Part shown: in pieces, positions 9,480 to 17,381 of the stretch
How positions within the stretch are numbered: position 1 is the first letter of the stretch
How the letters are laid out: every line of letters begins with the position of its first letter
From: Mucilaginibacter sp.
GTDB lineage: Bacteria > Bacteroidota > Bacteroidia > Sphingobacteriales > Sphingobacteriaceae
Assembly (NCBI RefSeq): GCF_025362475.1
Contig: NZ_JANYGH010000079.1
Coordinates: 1 to 64,000 of the forward strand
Direction of reading: 5' to 3'
Length of the DNA stretch: 64,000 bases
Made by a program: the position numbers and the translations under genes
The notes under the pieces: generated by a model
What the model was told of the DNA's origin: nothing
What the model saw: only the letters and a program-made list of their open reading frames with translations
Databases searched by the model: none

Positions 9480-9600
9480 ATCAAGATGTTTAATGATTGA
9501 ACATCTTGATAGTCAATTAATTATGAGTAATTCGGTGCGTAGCATTTTTCCATTTAGGTACGCACCGAATTTGCGTCTTTTTTGTTGCAATTTGGTGCAT
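9480..9600. other. Probable integrase arm-site/att region
   Basis: Between the integrase start and tRNA-Glu are two perfect inverted repeats: an 11 bp pair (atcaagatgtt, 9480-9490 and 9500-9510) and a 13 bp pair (aattcggtgcgta, 9529-9541 and 9559-9571). A diverged third copy, aatttggtgcata, follows at 9588-9600. Repeated short sites beside an integrase and its tRNA target suggest recombinase arm-binding sites or an autoregulatory operator. The function is inferred from position. Confidence 0.5.
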
Positions 9601-9624
9601 AAAATGGTATTTTGATATAAACAA

Positions 9625-9657
9625 AAAAACCTGCAATCATTTGATTTGCAGGTTTTT
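9625..9657. terminator. Terminator downstream of tRNA-Glu
   Basis: A perfect 12 bp stem (aaaaacctgcaa with ttgcaggttttt) with a 9-base loop has A and T runs on both outer sides, so it can act in either direction. It lies 25 bp past the 3' end of the tRNA. Confidence 0.75.
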
Positions 9658-9681
9658 AGCATCTTTCGATATTGTTTTAAG

Positions 9682-9753
9682 TAGCCCGTAGGGGAATCGA
9701 ACCCCTGTTTCTAGAATGAAAATCTAACGTCCTAACCCCTAGACGAACGGGCC
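9682..9753 (-). tRNA. tRNA-Glu(TTC)
   Basis: Read on the minus strand it folds as a cloverleaf. The acceptor arm is GGCCCGT with ACGGGCT, the D arm contains TCTAGGGGTTAGGA, the anticodon stem TTAGA/TCTAG has a 7-base loop with TTC, and the T arm is CAGGGGTTCGATTCCCCT. CCA is not encoded. The 3' end faces the integrase, so it is the probable attachment site of the island. Confidence 0.95.
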
Positions 9754-9898
9754 ATTTTTTCTTTTTTGTTTCCCTTATTTTGGGATTGCAAAGATATAGC
9801 TTTAATGATAAAAATAAAATAAATTTTTCTTTTTTTTTATTTCTGCCTGATAATGAACGGCTTTTTTTTATTTACCAAACAAAATAGCACAATTTCAA

Positions 9899-9930
9899 TT
9901 GTAAATCTGCCCCCGTTAAGGCTATCTTTA
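9899..9930 (+). promoter_or_regulatory. Possible Bacteroidota promoter for the downstream run
   Basis: A ttg at 9899-9901 and TATCTTTA at 9923-9930 approximate the Bacteroidota -33/-7 pattern (TTTG and TAnnTTTG) about 20 bp before the ATG at 9950. The match is imperfect. Confidence 0.35.
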
Positions 9931-9949
9931 TCCTAAAATCAATTTACTT

Positions 9950-10231
9950 ATGAAAGCAATCTGGAATGATAAGATTATAGCAGAAAGCAATGATACAATT
10001 ATTGTTGAAAATAATCACTATTTCCCAAAAGATAGCGTGAACGCAGAATACCTTGAAACCACCGACACGCACACAACCTGCCCATGGAAAGGCTTAGCAT
10101 CCTATTATACCCTGAACGTTGATGGTAAAATAAATCAAGATGCTGCCTGGTATTATCCACAGCCTAAGGAAGCAGCCGCAAACATTACCAACTATGTAGC
10201 ATTTTGGAAAGGTGTTAAAATAACCGAATAA
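9950..10231 (+). CDS. DUF427 family protein
   Basis: The 93-residue protein matches DUF427, recognised by the IWNDKIIAES start, YFP, and the conserved THTTCPWKGLASYY block with a Cys, followed by AAWYYPQPKEAA and the FWKGV end. The biochemical role of the family is unknown. It lies 2 bp before the flavin disulfide reductase gene and appears to head the run that continues into the ABC importer and egtBD genes. It is full length for the family. Confidence 0.9.
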   Translation: MKAIWNDKIIAESNDTIIVENNHYFPKDSVNAEYLETTDTHTTCPWKGLASYYTLNVDGKINQDAAWYYPQPKEAAANITNYVAFWKGVKITE

Positions 10232-10233
10232 AA

Positions 10234-11619
10234 ATGAAAAAATACGATGCCATCGTCATAGGCGCCGGCCAGGCCGGCGGTCCGCTTGCCAAAAAACTGG
10301 CTATGGCCGGGATGAAAACTGCCTTAATCGAAAAACGTTTTTATGGTGGCACCTGTGTAAATGATGGTTGCACGCCCACCAAAACCTGGGTGGCATCGGC
10401 AAAAGCGGCTTATATGGCTGTTAAAAGTTCTGATTTGGGAGTATCGGTAAAGCGGTTCTCTATCAATATGCCCAAGATAAAAAAGCGTAAAGACGATATA
10501 GTGATGCGTTCGCGCGTGGGAGGCCAGCATGCAGCTGAGAAAATAAAAGGGCTGGATGTTATTTTTGGAGATGCTACCTTTACCGGCAAAAAAACAATTG
10601 CTGTTGCCCTTAACAGTGGAGGCAATCAAAATCTGCAGGCCGATCTTATATTTTTAAATACCGGTGCAAAACCCTCTATTCCCGAAATAGAGGGACTGAA
10701 TGAAATTAAATATCTTAATTCAACTACCATTTTAGACCTGGATTATGTGCCCAAACACCTTCTGGTTTTAGGGGGTAATTACATAGGTTTAGAGTTCGGA
10801 CAGATGTTTCGCCGGTTTGGGAGCAAGGTAACCATATTAGAAAAATCAGCAAGAATAGTTGCTCACGAGGACGAAGACGTATCGGCAGAGATGCAAAAAA
10901 TACTGGAGGCAGAGCAGATAACTATTCATACAAACGCACAGGCCACCAAATTCAAGCAAAAAGGCGATGGTAAAATAACTGCAACAGTGTTGGCTAACGG
11001 AGAGGAAAAAAAAATCAAATGCTCCCATGTGCTGATAGCGGTTGGTCGTACCCCTAATACCGAAACACTGGGCTTAGCTAATGCGGGTGTAAAAACAGAT
11101 GAAAAAGGGCATATCAAAGTAAACACCAAGCTGGAAACTAATGTGACGGGCATTTATGCTTTAGGTGATGTAAAAGGCGGCCCAGCGTTTACACATATCT
11201 CTTACAATGATTACACGATAGTTTACCGCAACCTCATTGAAAAACAAAATTTTAATACCACAGATAGGCCCGTTCCTTATTGCATGTTCACCGACCCGCA
11301 ATTGGGCCGGGTTGGAATTGATGAAACGGAGGCAAAAAAGCAAGGTTTAGATTATAAAGTAGCCCGGTTACCTATGGCATATGTGGCCCGGGCCATTGAA
11401 ACCGGGGATACACGGGGCTTTATGAAAGCGGTTGTTGATCCTAAAACAAAAAAAATCCTGGGTGTTACCGTATTAGGACCCGAAGGCGGCGAGATTATGA
11501 CCGTATTACAAATGGCGATGGAAGGCGGCATTACTTATGACAGGATCCGCTATTGCGTTTTTGCTCATCCCCTGTATTCCGAATCATTGAATAACCTTTT
11601 TTTGGCTTTAGAAGATTAG
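10234..11619 (+). CDS. FAD-dependent pyridine nucleotide-disulfide oxidoreductase (mercuric-reductase-like)
   Basis: This is a class I flavoprotein disulfide reductase of 461 residues. It has an FAD-binding GAGQAGGPLAK near residue 10, redox-active Cys41 and Cys46 in GGTCVNDGCTPTK, an NAD(P)-binding GGNYIGLEFG near 175, a second FAD motif IYALGDV near 310, and a C-terminal AHPLYSE that matches the HPxxxE active-site base of the dimer interface. It lacks the heavy-metal-binding domain and terminal cysteines of true MerA, so mercury reduction is unlikely. It stands 2 bp after DUF427 and 9 bp before a transporter ATPase, upstream of egtB and egtD. I infer a small-molecule disulfide substrate, possibly oxidised ergothioneine, but the sequence does not show this. 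Confidence 0.88.
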   Translation: MKKYDAIVIGAGQAGGPLAKKLAMAGMKTALIEKRFYGGTCVNDGCTPTKTWVASAKAAYMAVKSSDLGVSVKRFSINMPKIKKRKDDIVMRSRVGGQHAAEKIKGLDVIFGDATFTGKKTIAVALNSGGNQNLQADLIFLNTGAKPSIPEIEGLNEIKYLNSTTILDLDYVPKHLLVLGGNYIGLEFGQMFRRFGSKVTILEKSARIVAHEDEDVSAEMQKILEAEQITIHTNAQATKFKQKGDGKITATVLANGEEKKIKCSHVLIAVGRTPNTETLGLANAGVKTDEKGHIKVNTKLETNVTGIYALGDVKGGPAFTHISYNDYTIVYRNLIEKQNFNTTDRPVPYCMFTDPQLGRVGIDETEAKKQGLDYKVARLPMAYVARAIETGDTRGFMKAVVDPKTKKILGVTVLGPEGGEIMTVLQMAMEGGITYDRIRYCVFAHPLYSESLNNLFLALED

Positions 11620-11628
11620 TTTTACTAC

Positions 11629-12588
11629 ATGATAAAGGTAGATGGTATAAGCAAGCATTTTGGCAGGATTAAAGCCGTCGATACCATATCTTTTGAGGTG
11701 CAGGACCAGGATAACCTTATTTTGCTGGGCACTAGTGGTTGCGGCAAAACCACCACACTAAAAATGATTAACCGGCTGATAGAGCCCGACAGTGGCAATA
11801 TCTACATCAACAACAAAAACATATTTGAGCAACAACCCGAAGTTTTAAGGAGAAGCATTGGCTATGTATTACAAAACAATGGATTATTCCCCCACTATAC
11901 CGTGGCCGAAAATATTGCCATTGTTCCGCAATTGCTTAAGTGGGATAAAAAGAAAATAGAAGCCCGCACGGCAGAGTTGATGGAAAAGCTGCATTTGGAT
12001 GCAAATTACCTCCATGCTTACCCAAACGAACTTAGCGGCGGTCAGCAACAGCGAATAGGGCTTGCCCGGGCTCTGGTGTCCAATCCGCCGGTTTTGCTGA
12101 TGGATGAACCCTTTGGCGCATTGGATAATGTAACCCGGTCAAACATTCATAAGGAATTTAAAGCACTTGATGAGCTGAAAAGAAAAACCATTGTTATGGT
12201 TACCCATGATGTACAGGAGGCATTTGAATTAGGCGACAGGATATGCCTGATGGATAAAGGCAAAATTGTACAATCCGGCACACCTGCCGAACTATTATTT
12301 AACCCGGCCAATGAATTTGTGGAGGGTTTCCTGAAAGACCAACGCCTGCAGCTGGAGTTTAAAGCAGTTCGGCTACGCGATCTGTGGGGCCTGCTGCCAG
12401 AATTATACCAGGACCAGCTTAATTCATCTTCACTATCATCTGATATTGACCTTTGGGCGGCCCTGGAAAGTTTCAAATTCAGCAATGAGGAAATCATCAG
12501 GATCAATAAAGATCAACACACGCAAAAGTTAGTAAGCTTTGAGCAATTGATGTCTGCTTTTTATCAATATAAACAAGCAATGGCATGA
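11629..12588 (+). CDS. ABC transporter ATP-binding protein, OpuCA/EgtV-like
   Basis: This is the ATPase subunit of a quaternary-amine type importer. It shows Walker A GTSGCGKTT, a Q-loop in YVLQNNGLFPHYT, signature LSGGQQQR, Walker B VLLMDEPFGALD and switch His in VTHD. At 319 residues it is shorter than OpuCA, and the last ~85 residues do not resemble a CBS pair. Its stop overlaps the start of the permease fusion gene (ATGA), which indicates translational coupling. Relatives carry glycine betaine, choline, carnitine or, in the EgtUV group, ergothioneine. Adjacent egtB and egtD favour ergothioneine or its precursor hercynine, but that is contextual inference. Confidence 0.9.
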   Translation: MIKVDGISKHFGRIKAVDTISFEVQDQDNLILLGTSGCGKTTTLKMINRLIEPDSGNIYINNKNIFEQQPEVLRRSIGYVLQNNGLFPHYTVAENIAIVPQLLKWDKKKIEARTAELMEKLHLDANYLHAYPNELSGGQQQRIGLARALVSNPPVLLMDEPFGALDNVTRSNIHKEFKALDELKRKTIVMVTHDVQEAFELGDRICLMDKGKIVQSGTPAELLFNPANEFVEGFLKDQRLQLEFKAVRLRDLWGLLPELYQDQLNSSSLSSDIDLWAALESFKFSNEEIIRINKDQHTQKLVSFEQLMSAFYQYKQAMA

Positions 12589-14156
12589 TGGAGCATCAGC
12601 AAACATTATTTGAATTTATGGGGCAACAGGCCGATAAACTCGCCATGCAAACGCTGCAGCATATCGGGCTTACTTTTATTTCACTTTTTATAGCCGTGCT
12701 TATTGGCTTGCCGCTGGGTATTTTTATCACCCGCAAAGTAAAACTATCCGGGCCGGTTTTGGGTGTTGCTGGTATACTGCAAACCATCCCCAGTATTGCA
12801 TTATTAGGTTTTATGATCCCCCTTTTAGGAATCGGTGCCAGGCCCGCAATTGTGGCATTGCTGCTTTATGCTTTATTGCCTATCATTCGCAATACCTATA
12901 CGGGCATTACAGGGGTTGATGCCGCGGTAAAGGAAGCCGCGGTGGCTATGGGGATGAATAAGTGGCAGGTATTGTTTAAAGTTGAGTTGCCACTGGCTAT
13001 GCCGGTGATTTTGGCCGGTATCCGCACCGCTACGGTAATAAATGTGGGCGTGGCAACATTGGCCTCCTATATTGCAGCGGGTGGCTTAGGCGAGTTTATT
13101 TTCGGCGGTATATCACTCAACAATACCAACATGATATTGGCGGGAGCAATCCCGGCAGCGTTACTGGCTATTATTTTTGATTTCCTGCTCTCCAGGGTGC
13201 AAAAATTAAACTTCAAAAAGATCAAAGCAGGCGCTTATGGCATACCGGTTTTATTGGCATTATTATCATCGTTTTACTTTATCCCCTCTGCATATGGTGG
13301 CAAACTTACCGCCGGTTTTACGCCCGAGTTTATGGGCAGGCAGGACGGTAACCTTGGGCTGGAAAGCAAGTATGGCCTAAAAATCCACACCATTGTTATC
13401 AGCGATGCAGTTATGTACAAAGCCGCGTTTGAAAAACAATTGGATGTTATAAGCGGCTACTCAACAGATGGCCGGTTAAAAGCTTATGACCTGGTGGTAC
13501 TGGATGACGACAAAGTCATTTTTCCACCTTATTATGCCGCGCCCATCGTTCGTGAAGAGTCAATCAGGAAATTTCCCGATCTGGAAAAAACATTAAATTT
13601 ACTGGCAGGCAAAATAAATGATTCCATTATGACGGAATTAAACTTCCGTACCGACTATCTTCACCAAACCCCAGAACGTGTAGCAAAAGATTTCCTGGAA
13701 ACCAATAAACTATATAAACCATCCCGCGAGGGGAATGCAGGAATCATTCGCATCGGATCAAAAATTTTTGGCGAGCAATATATCCTGGCTAATATGTACA
13801 GCATGCTAATAAAGGGGTATACTGATTATGATGTATCAACAAAAACAGGACTGGGCGGAACTAAAATTTGTTTCGACGCCCTGACCAATGATCAGATAGA
13901 TTTTTACCCGGAATATACCGGTACGGGCTTGCTGGCTATATTACAGGCATCGCCGGCAACAGTTACCAGGGTAACCAAAAATAAAGATAGTACATACAAC
14001 TATGTGCAGCAGGAATTTATAAAACGCTACCAGGTAAAATGGCTAAAGCCCATTGGCTTTAATAATGCTTACGCGTTAATGATGAGAAAACAGCAGGCAA
14101 AAAATTTAAATATTAAAACAATTTCAAACCTTAAACGATACTTGAATAGTAGATAA
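12585..14156 (+). CDS. ABC permease fused to a circularly permuted substrate-binding domain (OpuC/EgtU-like)
   Basis: Residues ~25-205 form a multi-helix permease with the EAA loop at 118-150 (EAAVAMGMNKWQVLF). A further hydrophobic helix at 217-235 leads into an OpuAC-type binding domain on the outer face. The halves of that domain are in reversed order. The part normally at the C-terminus comes first (239-377: FTPEFMGRQDGNLGL, VISGYSTDGRLKAYD, FPPYYAAPIV, TELNF). The part normally at the N-terminus follows (387-523: IRIGSKIFGEQYI, DALTNDQIDFYPEYTGTG, KPIGFNNAYALM, IKTISNLKRYL). The frame is continuous, so this looks like genuine circular permutation. Permease/binding-protein fusion is the layout of EgtU ergothioneine importers, and egtB starts 4 bp downstream. 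Confidence 0.88.
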   Translation: MMEHQQTLFEFMGQQADKLAMQTLQHIGLTFISLFIAVLIGLPLGIFITRKVKLSGPVLGVAGILQTIPSIALLGFMIPLLGIGARPAIVALLLYALLPIIRNTYTGITGVDAAVKEAAVAMGMNKWQVLFKVELPLAMPVILAGIRTATVINVGVATLASYIAAGGLGEFIFGGISLNNTNMILAGAIPAALLAIIFDFLLSRVQKLNFKKIKAGAYGIPVLLALLSSFYFIPSAYGGKLTAGFTPEFMGRQDGNLGLESKYGLKIHTIVISDAVMYKAAFEKQLDVISGYSTDGRLKAYDLVVLDDDKVIFPPYYAAPIVREESIRKFPDLEKTLNLLAGKINDSIMTELNFRTDYLHQTPERVAKDFLETNKLYKPSREGNAGIIRIGSKIFGEQYILANMYSMLIKGYTDYDVSTKTGLGGTKICFDALTNDQIDFYPEYTGTGLLAILQASPATVTRVTKNKDSTYNYVQQEFIKRYQVKWLKPIGFNNAYALMMRKQQAKNLNIKTISNLKRYLNSR

Positions 14157-14160
14157 TTCA

Positions 14161-15312
14161 ATGAATTTAGTCGATTATTATACAAAAGTGCGCCAGCGAA
14201 CGGAGCAAATTTGCAGTTTCCTGCAAACCGAAGACTACGTGGTGCAGCCTGTAGTTGATGTTAGTCCGCCTAAATGGCATATAGGGCATGTTACCTGGTT
14301 TTTTGAAACTTTTATTCTGAAACCTTATTTTATGGGTTACCAGGAATTTAATGCCAATTACAATTACGTTTTTAACAGCTATTACGAAACCGTAGGCAAC
14401 CGGGTTATCCGTACTGATAGGGGCAACTTAAGTCGCCCAACGGTTGCCGATATTTATCAGTACCGGGCCTATGTGGATGAGGCCATGACCAGGTTTTTAC
14501 GCGATGAGCCATCGGCAGAAATAAAAGAATTGCTGGTACTCGGTTTTAATCACGAAGAACAACACCAAGAGCTTTTATTAACCGATATTAAATACATTTT
14601 AGGGCACAACCCCTTGTTTCCGGCCTATTCTGATAAATATGTATCGCCAAAGATCCAAAAGGCCGACAGTGCCGATTTTATTAAGATGAACGAGGGTGTA
14701 TATGAAATAGGTTTTACCGGCGATGGCTTTTGTTTTGACAATGAGCTAAACCGGCACAAAGTTTATTTAAACGAATATGAAATAAGCCCGAACCAGGTTA
14801 CTAATGCCGAATACCTGGAGTTCATTAATAGTGGAGGCTATCATGATTTCAGACACTGGCACGCCGAAGGCTGGGATCGGGTAAACACCAATAAAGTGGA
14901 GTGCCCGCTGTACTGGCATTTAATTGATGGCGAATGGCAAAACTATACCTTCCACGGCCTGCTGCCGCTTAATTTAAAAGATCCGGTTTGCCATATCAGC
15001 TATTTTGAAGCTTATGCTTATGCCTCCTGGAAGGGCCTCCGTTTACCCACAGAATTTGAATGGGAAGCCGCCGCAACTCAGTTTAGCTGGGGCAAAAGCT
15101 GGGAATGGACAGAAAGCTCCTACCTACCTTACCCTGGTTTTGCAAAAGCTCCCGGTGCAATTGGCGAATACAACGGCAAATTCATGGTAAACCAAAAAGT
15201 ATTGCGCGGAGCATCAGAAGCAACCCCGCCCGGACATAGCAGAATTACTTACCGCAATTTTTTTCAAACAAATTTACGTTGGCAATTTACTGGCATAAGA
15301 CTTGCGAAGTAA
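14161..15312 (+). CDS. egtB: Ergothioneine biosynthesis sulfoxide synthase EgtB
   Basis: EgtB is a non-haem iron enzyme that couples trimethylhistidine (hercynine) with a thiol substrate and O2 to give the sulfoxide precursor of ergothioneine. The N-terminal DinB-like domain has KWHIGH (His40/His43) and the iron motif HEEQHQE (His131, His135, Glu137). The C-terminal formylglycine-generating-enzyme-like domain begins near 175 with MNEGVYEIGF and ends with the family-typical RGASEATPPGHSR...YRNFF and the WQFTGIRLA terminus. At 383 residues it is somewhat shorter than actinobacterial EgtB. No EgtA or EgtE gene is in the window. The lack of EgtA would fit cysteine as the direct thiol donor, and a PLP lyase must lie elsewhere. 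Confidence 0.9.
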   Translation: MNLVDYYTKVRQRTEQICSFLQTEDYVVQPVVDVSPPKWHIGHVTWFFETFILKPYFMGYQEFNANYNYVFNSYYETVGNRVIRTDRGNLSRPTVADIYQYRAYVDEAMTRFLRDEPSAEIKELLVLGFNHEEQHQELLLTDIKYILGHNPLFPAYSDKYVSPKIQKADSADFIKMNEGVYEIGFTGDGFCFDNELNRHKVYLNEYEISPNQVTNAEYLEFINSGGYHDFRHWHAEGWDRVNTNKVECPLYWHLIDGEWQNYTFHGLLPLNLKDPVCHISYFEAYAYASWKGLRLPTEFEWEAAATQFSWGKSWEWTESSYLPYPGFAKAPGAIGEYNGKFMVNQKVLRGASEATPPGHSRITYRNFFQTNLRWQFTGIRLAK

Positions 15313-15331
15313 AAGCACAAAACAGGAAGAT

Positions 15332-16330
15332 ATGGACTCAACCTTAACTCATACCCAATTGAACCCCGAATCAGGTATTAAAACTGATTCGTTTTATAAC
15401 GATGTTATAAAGGGCTTGCAATCATCGCCAAAGCGTTTAAATTCAAAATACTTTTACGATGCCAATGGCGATAAGCTTTTCCAGGAATTGATGGGCTGCG
15501 AAGAATACTATCCAACCAACTGCGAACTGGAAATATTTTCTGAAAGGACCAATGAGATCACCAATGCGCTAATTGCCTCTGGTGATGCTTTTGACCTGAT
15601 AGAGCTTGGCGCAGGCGATGCTATGAAATCGACCTACCTGTTGAAAGATTTGCTGGATAAAAAAGCAGATTTTACGTATTTACCTATCGATATTTCTGAC
15701 AATGTGATATCGTACCTCAATATTACCCTCCCCGTAACCCTGCCTGGGTTAAAGATCACCGGCTTAAACGGCGAGTATTTTGATATGCTGCAGAAAGCGG
15801 CATCAATATCCTCCAGGCGTAAAGTGGTACTGTTCTTAGGATCAAATATTGGTAATATGGCCGTTCCTGAAGCGATTGAGTTTTGCAGGGAGTTGAGGAA
15901 TAACTTATCCGAAGGCGACATGGTACTTATCGGCATGGACCTTAAAAAGGATCCTAAAGTTGTATTAGCGGCCTATAACGACAAGGGAGGTATCACCAAA
16001 AGATTCAATCTTAACCTGCTGGAACGGATCAACCGCGAACTGCAGGCTGATTTTGATTTGACCAAATTTGATCACTACCCAACCTATGACCCCGAAACCG
16101 GAGCATGTAAAAGCTACCTTATCAGCCTGGAAGATCAAAAGGTGAATATCAGCGGGAAAGAAACCATCACGTTTATGAAAGATGAATACATCTACATGGA
16201 GATCTCCCAGAAGTTCACCATTATGCAAACCGACCAGATAGCCATCAATACAGGCTTTGTTCCGCTAACACAGTTCTTTGATGGTAAAAAATGGTTTGTT
16301 GATGCTGTTTGGATAGCAGGTACAATATAA
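15332..16330 (+). CDS. egtD: L-histidine N(alpha)-methyltransferase EgtD
   Basis: EgtD transfers three methyl groups from SAM to the amino group of histidine, giving hercynine for EgtB. Family landmarks are KYFYDANGDKLFQELMGCEEYYPTNCE, the SAM loop ELGAGDAMKSTYLL (the usual form is ELGSGSSxKT, so this loop is divergent), FLGSNIGNM with the histidine-contacting Asn, and YMEISQKF, which carries the Glu and Ser that bind the histidine in known EgtD structures. I place the start at ATG 15332, preceded by AGGAAG. A TTG at 15302 inside the end of egtB is the alternative. It is the last gene of the run, followed by an inverted repeat that may terminate it. Confidence 0.9.
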   Translation: MDSTLTHTQLNPESGIKTDSFYNDVIKGLQSSPKRLNSKYFYDANGDKLFQELMGCEEYYPTNCELEIFSERTNEITNALIASGDAFDLIELGAGDAMKSTYLLKDLLDKKADFTYLPIDISDNVISYLNITLPVTLPGLKITGLNGEYFDMLQKAASISSRRKVVLFLGSNIGNMAVPEAIEFCRELRNNLSEGDMVLIGMDLKKDPKVVLAAYNDKGGITKRFNLNLLERINRELQADFDLTKFDHYPTYDPETGACKSYLISLEDQKVNISGKETITFMKDEYIYMEISQKFTIMQTDQIAINTGFVPLTQFFDGKKWFVDAVWIAGTI

Positions 16331-16334
16331 ACAC

Positions 16335-16432
16335 GATTTAGAGGATGAGGCAGAATTTACAGGTTTTTTGATTTGCGGTTTAAGTATTAAACCCGGCAAA
16401 AAACCTGTAAATCTTTTCAAATCCTCAAAATC
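16335..16432. repeat. Long imperfect inverted repeat between convergent genes
   Basis: Two ~46-49 bp arms are complementary apart from scattered mismatches, around an inner core (cggtttaa/ttaaaccc) and the segment atttacaggtttttt. The arms meet almost directly. The element fills the space between egtD and the PhyH gene and may serve as their terminator. It shares the aatttacagg word with the repeat at 43259-43363. Confidence 0.65.
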
Positions 16433-16435
16433 ATG

Positions 16436-17257
16436 TTAAAGTAATTTCGGATTCAATTCCGAGTCTATAAGCCCGCCAATTGGCTTGCCCATCAACCATT
16501 TATGGTGATCATTTTTTTGCCAATCGTTTTTATATGGGGTGATGCGCGCGCCGTCAGCAATATAAATAACGGTCATTACCTCGCGCATTTTATCGGAGTT
16601 GTTGCCCGGCGCGTTATGAATTGTAAACCCGCGGTGCCATGTAGCGTCACCAGCCTGCATCGTTTTTGCGCGGCTTATAGGGAAGTTATTGTTTTTCACA
16701 TAATCATCAAATGCCGATTCCGACTCGTCTGAGATCTCGTGGTTAAAAACAGCTCCCTTGGTATAAGAGTTTGATGCAAAGGTGAGCATCCCCATATCAA
16801 CATCAATATCAACCAGCGGCATCCACATGGTTACTGTATTATTGGTATCAATAGGCCAGTAATATTGATCCTGGTGCCAGGGGGTGGGGCCGCCGCCGGC
16901 TTCTTTAAACAAGGCCTGGTCATGGTACAGCCTCACGTTTTCAACCCCCATAAGGTCGGCGGCAATTTTTGCCATGCGCCTGGCAAAAACAAATCTTTTT
17001 ACATCGGCATCAAGCTGCCACAGGTTCATGATCTGCAAAAATGCTTTGCCGTAAGTGTCCCTGTCTTCCAGCTTTCTTTTTTCGGTGTTATACCGGTCTG
17101 CAGCACCTACAATTATCGGCCTGTAAACCTCCATTTCATCCTTTGAAAGTACGCCTCGAACCAAAGTATGTCCCTTTTCACGGAACTCATGAATGCTTTC
17201 TTCGGGCAATTCTATCAAATCATCCAACAGCAAAAGATCAGAAATCTTTGTATTCAT
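16436..17257 (-). CDS. Phytanoyl-CoA dioxygenase (PhyH) family protein
   Basis: This is a predicted Fe(II)/2-oxoglutarate oxygenase of 273 residues. The metal-binding facial triad is visible as His and Asp in TPWHQDQYYWPID and a distal His in TIHNAPGNNS, with a nearby TWHRGF. The substrate cannot be read from sequence; PhyH relatives hydroxylate lipids, amino acids, ectoine and natural products. It is divergent from an AraC-type regulator 124 bp away, and such pairs are often regulator and target. It has no signal peptide, so it is cytoplasmic. Confidence 0.87.
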   Translation of the reverse strand: MNTKISDLLLLDDLIELPEESIHEFREKGHTLVRGVLSKDEMEVYRPIIVGAADRYNTEKRKLEDRDTYGKAFLQIMNLWQLDADVKRFVFARRMAKIAADLMGVENVRLYHDQALFKEAGGGPTPWHQDQYYWPIDTNNTVTMWMPLVDIDVDMGMLTFASNSYTKGAVFNHEISDESESAFDDYVKNNNFPISRAKTMQAGDATWHRGFTIHNAPGNNSDKMREVMTVIYIADGARITPYKNDWQKNDHHKWLMGKPIGGLIDSELNPKLL

Positions 17258-17381
17258 ATTTTTTTTAGTTTATATCCAAAGTAAGTTTAACTTTAGCTGA
17301 TAAAAAATGATGTAAATGGTGTTATTATGGATTATTTTATCCGTAACTTAACAATAAAATAAATTTACGCTAAAATATGCA

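Noticed and set aside
10234..11619. True mercuric reductase / mercury resistance
   Set aside because: There is no metal-binding N-terminal domain, no C-terminal vicinal cysteines, and no merR or merT nearby.
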